Shown here in pieces: positions 57,751 through 64,000 of a stretch of DNA of 64,000 nucleotides (position 1 is the stretch's first letter; each line of letters starts with the position of its first letter). This stretch comes from Stratiformator vulcanicus (GTDB lineage Bacteria > Planctomycetota > Planctomycetia > Planctomycetales > Planctomycetaceae). The stretch is taken from positions 876,358 to 940,357 of the forward strand of contig NZ_CP036268.1 in NCBI RefSeq assembly GCF_007744515.1, written 5' to 3'. The notes below the pieces were generated by a model. The model was not told where the DNA came from. It searched no databases and saw only the letters and a program-made list of their open reading frames with translations. Made by a program: the position numbers and the translations under genes.

Positions 57751-57875
57751 ATCGAAGAAGCCCGCGCCGCCAAAGACTGTGCCACCGCCGACACGCTCTG
57801 CGACGAACTCCAATCCGCCGGCTACGCCGTCAGGAACAACCCCGAGGGCACTATCCGGAAAAGCAGTTGGCGTAG
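57751..57875 (+). pseudogene. Decayed fragment of cysS 3' end
   Basis: Aligns without internal gaps to the last 120 nt of the cysS gene (54753-54877), with about four fifths of the bases matching by eye. The translation reads [19 protein letters not shown], then [15 protein letters not shown], then a one-base deletion shifts the frame (ATCC for GTCGCC region) so that the original -EKQLA end is lost and a TAG follows at the equivalent site. It has no start. It probably arose by local duplication or from another cysS. Confidence 0.8.
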
Positions 57876-57911
57876 TCAACCGCCACCACCACTTAAGCTC
57901 TCACGCGTTTG

Positions 57912-58943
57912 TTAGCGGCCTTCCCAGCGGAATTTGTCTTCGCCCGTATTAAACGGATTGTCCTGACGGCTTCTCTTTTCCGAGCGGTTGGTACTCAAGT
58001 ACTCCGGCTCTGAAGTACCGACAGCAGGCCGACTCGTTGTCATCTCGTTGCCGATTAAATAAATTTCGCTGGTGCGATCATTCATTCCAGGTTCGGACGA
58101 CAACTCTTCGGCTCGCCCCAATCGGGCTGGAGCGGTCCGCGACCCGTGCTGCTCTGCACGAAGTCGCTGGTTTTCTTCCACAAGCGCTTCACACAGGCTC
58201 GCCAGTCTCTCCAGTCGCGTTTCGACACGTTGGAGTTGATCGGGTTGGGACCACTCTGGACTTTCCGGCCATTGACGTGAGGATCGAATTGGCCGGGCGT
58301 CCCGGTATCCCATGTGACCGGCAGCGGGGTCCGCTGGTGATGGGGGCGGACATTCGTAGCGGACCTTTGGTGGCGTGGGAGCCATATATTCGTTGTCGCA
58401 CGACGGGGCACAACTTTGCTGTCCACATTTTTGACGCAAGCGATAGAGTTCGTTTTCGAGCTCGCGAAGTCGCGCGGCGGCACGATCCTGATCGACGTTT
58501 GCGGATCGATCGTCTTCAATGCTGGCGTAGCGGTCTTGCTGCACTCTGGCGAATCTCACACGCCCGGTCGGTTCGGCCTTCAAAAATTCATTGCGACGGG
58601 AGCCGAGGATTCGCTGGCTGTCCACTCTTAATTCCGGTGCCGTCCGCACGGAAAAAACATTGGGAAGACGTAGCTCCGGCAGGGCAAACTTCATTTCAGG
58701 AATCCGAACTTCAAGCCCGCGTATCCCGATGGTACCCGATTCCCCAATCGTATCACCGCCGGCAGGGGGCTGAACGAACAAAGCTTGTTCCCGTTCCTGA
58801 CCAGTCTGATACGGCGCTACGCGATCCTCTGTCGGTTCATAGCAGCGTTCGAACGATTGGTCACAGGGGACACCGCCGGCGACTGCAACGCCGACCGCTG
58901 CAAATGTGAGCAACACCGTCCCAAGTCGGATAAAGTGGTGCAT
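57912..58943 (-). CDS. Secreted protein of unknown function with coiled coil (1)
   Basis: 343 residues from the ATG at 58943; AAAAGGA lies eight bases upstream, and three residues of a longer start are less likely. Signal peptide about 1-26. After a beta-like segment ([27 protein letters not shown]...), a coiled coil (about 135-160, [17 protein letters not shown]) and a second helix (about 240-265, [27 protein letters not shown]) occur. Cys pairs ([18 protein letters not shown]) suggest disulfides. Function unknown; one of three similar secreted genes in tandem on the minus strand. Confidence 0.65.
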   Translation of the reverse strand: MHHFIRLGTVLLTFAAVGVAVAGGVPCDQSFERCYEPTEDRVAPYQTGQEREQALFVQPPAGGDTIGESGTIGIRGLEVRIPEMKFALPELRLPNVFSVRTAPELRVDSQRILGSRRNEFLKAEPTGRVRFARVQQDRYASIEDDRSANVDQDRAAARLRELENELYRLRQKCGQQSCAPSCDNEYMAPTPPKVRYECPPPSPADPAAGHMGYRDARPIRSSRQWPESPEWSQPDQLQRVETRLERLASLCEALVEENQRLRAEQHGSRTAPARLGRAEELSSEPGMNDRTSEIYLIGNEMTTSRPAVGTSEPEYLSTNRSEKRSRQDNPFNTGEDKFRWEGR

Positions 58944-59046
58944 AATGAACATCCTTTTTCATTCCGAACTTTATGTTCGTTGTTGATGCGATCGGGTGAC
59001 GTCCGTGTCGACCGTAAGATTCTAAATATGAGGTTTACAGATTTCG

Positions 59047-59556
59047 CTACTTGGACTCGCCGAAATGTTTCCCTAGCTGCAATGTCAGCGCATCGAGCCG
59101 CTGATTTAATTGCTCGATTTCTTTGAGTGCTTCTTCGAGATGCTCGTCTTCCGTTTTCTTCTCTGACTGGTTACCGCTTTGAAGCTTACGGTCGAGGGCT
59201 CGGAGTTGTTCAATTTCACGACACAGTGACTCAAGTGATCGATTTTGTCCGGCTGCTTGGAATTCGAGCTGTCCGATTGAGCGAGCAAATCCTGGCTCGA
59301 CTCGCACCGGAATCGAATCGGTGACAATCGCTTCAGGGGGGGCTTTGAAATAGAAGCACTTGCAAAATTTATCTTTTTTCTCTTTGACGATGACGACTCT
59401 TGGCTCGCGATTATCAACCATGCAGGATCCGTCACATTCGACTTCGTTTTTTCCAATTGGGGAGAAAAACTTTAGTCCAGCGACGGCCGGCGATGTAGAG
59501 CTGATCGAAGCGAAAACGATCAGGCAAGCGAGCGAAAGTTGGAGAGAGTGACGCAT
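59047..59556 (-). CDS. Secreted protein with coiled-coil C-terminus (2)
   Basis: 169 residues, signal peptide about 1-26. A Cys-rich start (VECDGSCMVD; KFCKCFYF), then a beta-type region, then a long helical C-terminus (about 95-165, RSLESLCREIEQLRALDRKL..., LEEALKEIEQLNQRLDALTLQLG). The family is not recognised. Sits 104 nt upstream of secreted gene 1 on the minus strand and 264 nt downstream of secreted gene 3. A coupled role with them is inferred. Confidence 0.65.
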   Translation of the reverse strand: MRHSLQLSLACLIVFASISSTSPAVAGLKFFSPIGKNEVECDGSCMVDNREPRVVIVKEKKDKFCKCFYFKAPPEAIVTDSIPVRVEPGFARSIGQLEFQAAGQNRSLESLCREIEQLRALDRKLQSGNQSEKKTEDEHLEEALKEIEQLNQRLDALTLQLGKHFGESK

Positions 59557-59819
59557 GACAGGATCGTTCCCGATCAGGTGGACAAGTTAGACTGAGTTCC
59601 CACACCGGGAGTTTTCGACATGCTACGGATGCACATTCAACTGTTGTGAATTTATCGTGCCAAATGCCTTTGTTGAACACTCCACCACGTAGAAAAGTTT
59701 CACTAATGCAACCACCCCGCGCGCGATCAAATTGCCTGGCGAAGACAACGAATGAAAAAACGGCACGGCCCAAGTGAGAGCCGCACCGCAAATTTGATTC
59801 TGATCGGCGACACTGAAGC

Positions 59820-60470
59820 CTATTTTTTCAAATTTCCGATTCGTTCTATGAATTCATCAAGCTGTTGACTTCGCTCTGCATGTTGCTGATATTGCTGCTC
59901 GATTACTTCGGCCACGCGTTCGAGCGAAAGTTCCGAAGTTGGCTGTGGTGCCGGCGGGGCAGCCTGTTCGTTCAGCTTCGCAATTTGCTCGGTAAGGGCA
60001 GCGAGTTTCGCACTGGTATCTTTGAGTTGTGTGGTTAATTGACCGATGGCCTTGCACGAGTCACTTTCCTCGGTAGAGGGCGTCTCGCCTGTATCGGGAT
60101 TAGAAAAGCCGGAGGCTGTTGTCGGCAATTCTATTCCTGCTGCACGCAGTTTCTGGACGGCGCGTACAGTTTCGGAGACTGAGAGGTCACTTCGATCCAC
60201 TGCGGAGTCACGCAGTGATACGGTTCGGAGGAATGACGAACGTCCGGAAAGGTAAACAGTTGGTGCGGAACGTTCGACGACGAGTGTCGAACGGCCGCTG
60301 TCGAGGAAAAACGGCTCGTCGACACGCACATTTTCGATGTAACTGGACCGATTCGAGCCAACGCTGTCGCGATCTTTGAAGCAAAACCCGCCGGCAAAGG
60401 CGAGATCGCACACACCGGTTGTAAATACAGCCACGGCAAAAACCGCGATTGATTTGAAACAAACGGACAT
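59820..60470 (-). CDS. Secreted protein with coiled-coil C-terminus (3)
   Basis: 216 residues from the ATG at 60470, which has AAAAAGGA upstream by 10 bases. Signal peptide about 1-26. Beta-type region with repeated SxxRS pattern (STLVVERSAPTVYLSGRSSFLRTVSLRD), then a Ser/Pro-rich linker with two Cys, and a helical C-terminus (about 135-216, QLKDTSAKLAALTEQIAKLNEQA; EQQYQQHAERSQQLDEFIERIG). Family unknown. Third of the tandem set. Confidence 0.65.
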   Translation of the reverse strand: MSVCFKSIAVFAVAVFTTGVCDLAFAGGFCFKDRDSVGSNRSSYIENVRVDEPFFLDSGRSTLVVERSAPTVYLSGRSSFLRTVSLRDSAVDRSDLSVSETVRAVQKLRAAGIELPTTASGFSNPDTGETPSTEESDSCKAIGQLTTQLKDTSAKLAALTEQIAKLNEQAAPPAPQPTSELSLERVAEVIEQQYQQHAERSQQLDEFIERIGNLKK

Positions 60471-60759
60471 TGGTGTGAGTTCCTTTTTTGAAGTTTGATT
60501 GATCAAACGGTTTCGACTTAATGCCAGACTATCACTTCGCCCAAGCAACTGAAAGAATTTTCAATAGCTGGTACGCGATTCGTTTCGTTGGCCAAATTTG
60601 TTGGCCACGTTCGACTCATTATCCGGAAGCCCTTCGGGACAGCAGAACTCCACTTGATCAGGCCGTCTTGCAGGCGATAAGTAGCGAGACGACTGAACCA
60701 CATAAACTTTTCGTGCTCATGAAAACACCGCTATCATCCTACTTCGACCTGAATGGGCG

Positions 60760-62061
60760 CTAATCTTCCGCGCCAGAACCGGCGTTGGACTCACTGGCGT
60801 TTTCGGTGCTATCAGCATAAATGCTCTGATCCACGATTCGCGGGAGTTCAATAAGGGGCTGGTCGGTGCGTTCACCGGTCAGCGAAAACACCCCGAAGCG
60901 ACGGCGGCTTTCGTAAGCTGCCACTTGATTGCCAATCCATGTAATCAATTCGCTTCGCAGGGTCGTGTATACCCCCCCGTCCCGACCGCAGCCATTGCCG
61001 ACGCCGCGCGAGGTGAGACCCGCCACCGGGATGGTCGCGTTGCTGAAGGGGGTGGTCGGGTCTGGCGGGAGAGCGTAAGCAGGTCCTCCGCTGTCTCCGC
61101 CGCACGAGTCGTTGCCTTTACTTCCGGCCAGGAATTCGCGACCGCCGTATTGAAAATTCATCATTGCGACATCAACTCGACGCTTCGTGCCGAGCCCGGC
61201 ATTTCCGCTGAGGGCTCCAAAATCGCTCTTTCCGAAGCCAGCCAGACGTACTGAGTGAATCTCCGCGATCAGGCTCTCCGAAGCAATTACCCGCACGCGG
61301 CTGGGGTCGACCGGGCGTTCCAGGATCAATAACGCGACGTCGTACCCGTTGATACGACGAAAGTTTGCATGCGGAAATTCGGCGGCAACGTCTACAATGT
61401 CCGGGTCCGTGAGTGAGTTGATCGAGGTCCCAATGCCGATTCGCCTGATCCGAGTACGGGCTCCGGTCTCCTTACAGTAAACGCAATGGGCGGCCGTCAG
61501 CACGAGTTGCGGCGCAACGATGACCCCGCTGCAAACTCCTTGTCGAGAGCACTCGTTAAGCATGACGACGCAGTCTTCAAGCTGCCCCGGCTGCACGTTG
61601 ATCGCATCGGGCCCACCGACTCGCTCCCAAACGGCGCTGCTTTCTTGGCGGACGCGATTTCGAGCGTTTGCAAGAAGTTCCTTTAGCTTTTTCACATTCC
61701 TTTCGTACAGCCAGGAATCGTCGAGCTTAATTTCCTTGGCGTCCGTCGGTGCTTCGTTCTCTCCAAATCGACCGACTTCTTTAGGCAACTCAATCGCACT
61801 GCGCCCAAGCGACCCAGATCGAGTCGGCGGTGTGAACCTTGGGTCTGGCTCTGGTGGGATACGACTACCGATTTTAATATTGCTTTGTTCCGTTGCCGAC
61901 GGCTCATCAAGATCGGATGTGCCTGCCGCGGCTTCGGGCGAGACGTTGTACTTCTCCAAGAACTCGGCCCGCAGTTGTGATGTTGCGTCGTCTGCCGAAA
62001 TCGACTTCGCAAACAGAGCCAAAGCCGCCATCGCGAGGAGCAAATGCGAGTGCTTTTTCAT
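60760..62061 (-). CDS. Trypsin-like (S1) secreted serine protease
   Basis: 433 residues from the ATG at 62061; an upstream in-frame stretch of 86 codons overlaps repeats and is not needed. GGGAA is near the start. Signal peptide about 1-23. A long pro-region (to about 165) precedes the protease domain: catalytic His192 (LVLTAAHCVY), Asp241 (GYDVALLIL) and Ser324 (CGGDSGGPAY) make a full triad. C-terminal extension about 40 residues. Probably acts in the periplasm or outside the cell. It is first in the minus-strand set with the three secreted coiled-coil proteins, which could be substrates, partners or regulators. Confidence 0.88.
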   Translation of the reverse strand: MKKHSHLLLAMAALALFAKSISADDATSQLRAEFLEKYNVSPEAAAGTSDLDEPSATEQSNIKIGSRIPPEPDPRFTPPTRSGSLGRSAIELPKEVGRFGENEAPTDAKEIKLDDSWLYERNVKKLKELLANARNRVRQESSAVWERVGGPDAINVQPGQLEDCVVMLNECSRQGVCSGVIVAPQLVLTAAHCVYCKETGARTRIRRIGIGTSINSLTDPDIVDVAAEFPHANFRRINGYDVALLILERPVDPSRVRVIASESLIAEIHSVRLAGFGKSDFGALSGNAGLGTKRRVDVAMMNFQYGGREFLAGSKGNDSCGGDSGGPAYALPPDPTTPFSNATIPVAGLTSRGVGNGCGRDGGVYTTLRSELITWIGNQVAAYESRRRFGVFSLTGERTDQPLIELPRIVDQSIYADSTENASESNAGSGAED

Positions 62062-62795
62062 GAAATTTTCCCAGTAACAACAGTTTTTCGGATCGCCTCT
62101 TCGTCGGTCACGGCGCCAATGAAGATGGGAGAATAGATGTGCGAACATAAGACTCGTGAGTGTTTCAGTACAGCAGGAACATGGAATTTTCCCCACTCTT
62201 TGTAAATTCAGTAGAATCCCCAATATCCGTAGCTGGAGCATGGACGTGACCGGGCGGGGGTCCTGCCAAGAGCCGCATGGAAGTGGACGCATGGCAATAT
62301 TAAGCGCCGTTCCTGGCAAGGATGTTCAGACTTGTGTTCGACCTTTTGAATTGCTTCAGGAATGATCGCGCACCCAACTCGCGTGTCATGGGAAGCATTC
62401 ACCATTTGCCGAAAGACACCCCATGCCCCGTCATAAGCGTTCCGCGCCTCCTGGCCCGAGTACCGAGAACGCGGAGATTGTTCCTCGGGTGCAGGTCGAT
62501 CGTGACCTTAAACGGCAGACGAGATATTGATGTTGGAGTCTCGGCAGAATGCGGGGATTGAGGATCGCTTCATTGATGGGTACCGACCAAGCAGGGGAGG
62601 CGGGATGCCGACAGGCACAAGATGTTGTTCGAGCGGTCGATTGAAACGGAATCCTCTCAAACAGCATCTTGTCGCTTCGTGACCCGGCCGTCATGACGGT
62701 CGGGCCACCCGCTATGCACCCCTAATTTTCTTTTGAATCTGCTCGGTCACGCGGGTAACCTTCGAGGGAATGTCCACCCGTCGAGGAGTCGTCTG
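62062..62795. other. Gap of about 730 nt before the TPR gene
   Basis: Contains one copy of the imperfect palindrome (62604-62710). A short frame of 35 codons at 62422 is noted but is not supported. Promoters for the divergent protease and TPR genes must lie here. I see no RNA gene. Confidence 0.45.
62604..62710. repeat. Imperfect palindrome family, copy
   Basis: Begins gatgccgacaggcacaagat and ends in ...gggccaccc. Both halves match 57579-57704 in the same orientation; the right half resembles 27731-27784. Left and right parts are imperfect reverse complements of each other (cacaagatgttgtt... / ...aaacagcatcttgt). Confidence 0.65.
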
Positions 62796-64000
62796 ATGTT
62801 GCAACTGCGTTGTGTCAGTGTTTCGCTGCTTTCAATTTTGTGTCTCTGCGTGCTCTCGTTGGAGTCGGTTGCCGCCGACTGGGAGGCGGTGAAACTGAAG
62901 CGGGATTCGGTCTCGTACGGGCGGATCAGCGGAAGCGGGATCGCCGTCGATGGGCGGTTCACCGACACCGGCCGCACCTACGACGTGCTGGAGGAGCGGG
63001 ACCGCTACGTCAGGATCACCGACGGCACGAACTCAGGCTGGGTCTTCAAGATCAGCGTGACGGCGGTCGAGAAGCCGAACGCGCCGCAGCGGTCGGGGAC
63101 GCGGATCGACCGCAATCACCCGCTCGTAGGCAAGCGGGTGACCGTTATCAAGTGGGACGCCGAGTTCAAAGTCGGTCGCGACGTGGTGGGGACCAGTACG
63201 TTGGGGGACGACTACACCGTGGCCGGCGTCTCCGGGAACTGGCTGTGGCTGGAAATCCGCGGCGGCTGCTACATTAACCGCCGCGACGTGGTGCCGTATG
63301 ACGAGGCGATCGCTCACTTCACCGCGAAGATCTGGCGGGATGCCTCGGCAACGAATTACAACGACCGCGGGGCCACGTGGACTGAACGTGGCGAGTTCGA
63401 CATCGCGATCGGCGACTACAACGAGGCGATCCGCAAGGACCCCAACTCTGCAGCGTCCTTCAACAACCGCGGTGTCGCGTACTTCAACAAAGGCGATTAC
63501 GACCGGGCGATCGCGGACTACGACGAGGCCATCCGGCTCGATCCGAAGGAAGCCGTGTCCTTCGGCAGCCGCGGCGACGCGTACAACCGCAAAGGCGATT
63601 ACGACCGAGCGATTGCGGACTCCAGCGAGGCCATTCGGCTCGATCCGAAATACGCATCCGCCTTCGCTGGCCGCGGCAACGCGTACGCGGACAAAGGCGA
63701 TTACGACCGGGCGATTGCCGACTACAGCGAGGCGATTCGGCTCGATCCGAAGGAAGCCTTGGCCTTCAACAACCGCGGCACCGCGTACTTCAACAAAGGC
63801 GATTACGACCGGGCGATCGCCGACTACGGCGAGGCCATCCGGCTCGATCCGAAATTCGCCTTGGCCTTCAACAACCGCGGCGTCGCGTACAATCGCAAAG
63901 GCGATTACGACCGGGCGATTGCGGACTCCAGCGAGGCGATTCGGCTTGATCCGAAATACGCCTTAGCCTTCAACAACCGCGGCTTCGCGTACTTCAACAA
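62796..64000 (+). CDS. Secreted TPR-repeat protein (partial, runs past the window)
   Basis: 401 codons open to the window end with no stop. ATG at 62796 has GAGGAG seven bases upstream. Signal peptide about 1-27. Then two SH3-like stretches (about 30-90 and 105-170; the second contains GNWLWLEIRGGCYINRRDVVP), then tandem tetratricopeptide repeats from residue 188: six full 34-residue units and the start of a seventh, each of the form FNNRG.AY..KGDYDRAIADY.EAIRLDPK. DNA of consecutive units is very similar in 102-nt periods, so recent duplication is likely. TPRs mediate protein-protein contacts. Exported, probably periplasmic. Confidence 0.85.
   Translation, partial: MLQLRCVSVSLLSILCLCVLSLESVAADWEAVKLKRDSVSYGRISGSGIAVDGRFTDTGRTYDVLEERDRYVRITDGTNSGWVFKISVTAVEKPNAPQRSGTRIDRNHPLVGKRVTVIKWDAEFKVGRDVVGTSTLGDDYTVAGVSGNWLWLEIRGGCYINRRDVVPYDEAIAHFTAKIWRDASATNYNDRGATWTERGEFDIAIGDYNEAIRKDPNSAASFNNRGVAYFNKGDYDRAIADYDEAIRLDPKEAVSFGSRGDAYNRKGDYDRAIADSSEAIRLDPKYASAFAGRGNAYADKGDYDRAIADYSEAIRLDPKEALAFNNRGTAYFNKGDYDRAIADYGEAIRLDPKFALAFNNRGVAYNRKGDYDRAIADSSEAIRLDPKYALAFNNRGFAYFN

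Larger units (their letters stand above)
57376..57911. other. Gap with repeat and gene debris
   Basis: About 536 nt between the caspase-like gene and the convergent secreted-protein gene. It holds the imperfect palindrome element (57579-57704) and the cysS fragment (57751-57875). Short frames here are not credible genes. Confidence 0.6.

Noticed and set aside
60521..60763. 80-codon plus-strand frame between the protease and secreted gene 3
   Set aside because: Lies in the gap between two minus-strand genes and runs into the protease stop; no motif or good start.
62422..62529. 35-codon ORF (MPRHKRSAPPGPSTENA...)
   Set aside because: Short, no ribosome site, no family; might be debris but cannot be supported.
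63298..63966. 222-codon frame in another frame of the TPR gene
   Set aside because: Arises from the 102-nt repeats read in the wrong frame; the real frame starts at 62796.

Overview
The window is about 64 kb of GC-rich, gene-dense bacterial chromosome that most resembles a member of the Planctomycetota (Planctomycetia). Grounds: a neighbouring pair of large pseudopilin-like secreted proteins of the kind planctomycetes carry in many copies, a DUF4129/DUF4350 membrane cluster, a Uma2-family nuclease, several large secreted or coiled-coil proteins of unknown function, a flotillin-like FloA, and a GH13_18/GT4/HAD sugar operon that fits the glucosylglycerate chemistry described in Rhodopirellula. 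The genus cannot be fixed from the sequence alone. I saw no rRNA, tRNA, CRISPR array, intact insertion sequence or prophage.

Layout. 1-3.3 kb: a plus-strand membrane-protein operon (tail of an upstream gene, multi-pass protein, DUF4129, DUF4350). 3.5-6.6 kb: an SLBB-like membrane protein followed by a degenerate actin-fold protein. 6.7-9.4 kb, minus strand: a small unknown gene, a short membrane/coiled-coil protein beside enolase, and enolase. 10-13.3 kb: DUF444 and SpoVR-family genes with a Uma2 gene between them. 13.4-15.8 kb: an unknown gene, a type II toxin-antitoxin pair and a Tat-exported enolase-superfamily protein. 15.8-18.3 kb: an ABC ATPase, hypoxanthine phosphoribosyltransferase and a divergent alpha/beta hydrolase. 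18.6-23.3 kb, minus strand: unknown gene, GH13_18 phosphorylase-like enzyme, GT4 glycosyltransferase and HAD phosphatase. 23.7-26.9 kb: fliD and fliS. 26.9-30 kb: a repeat-rich stretch with small unknown genes and a RidA-like gene. 30.2-34.5 kb: floA, a small unknown gene, an OleA/FabH-like ketosynthase, a GNAT acetyltransferase and a methyltransferase. 34.6-38 kb: a second toxin-antitoxin pair, aroB, two small ORFs and dprA. 38.1-44.8 kb: a LysM/YkuD protein with a lost catalytic cysteine, pyruvate dehydrogenase E1 and E2, and inorganic pyrophosphatase. 44.8-50.5 kb: two tandem pseudopilin-like proteins, a lactonase-type beta-propeller, a DUF2237 protein and an OprO/OprP-like porin. 50.5-55.7 kb: ornithine cyclodeaminase family, xylulokinase, cysS and the aminoacyl-tRNA:protein transferase bpt. 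55.8-64 kb is the accessory end: a caspase-like lipoprotein with an EF-hand, a decayed fragment of cysS, three secreted coiled-coil proteins, a trypsin-like protease and a TPR protein cut by the window end.

The functional groups are central metabolism (eno, pdh E1/E2, ppa, aroB, xylB), compatible-solute or sugar phosphorolysis, flagellar cap assembly, DNA uptake (dprA), protein turnover (bpt) and cell-envelope functions. The most notable non-coding content is a set of short dispersed repeats: two 146-bp direct repeats around one small membrane gene, paired 24-bp inverted arms, a 28-nt element in four places, an imperfect palindrome in three places, and a 27-nt element that also lies in frame inside cysS. 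The most interesting protein-level signals are the degenerate actin-like protein beside an SLBB membrane protein, the calcium-motif caspase next to the secreted protein/protease cluster, and the YkuD domain with threonine in place of cysteine.
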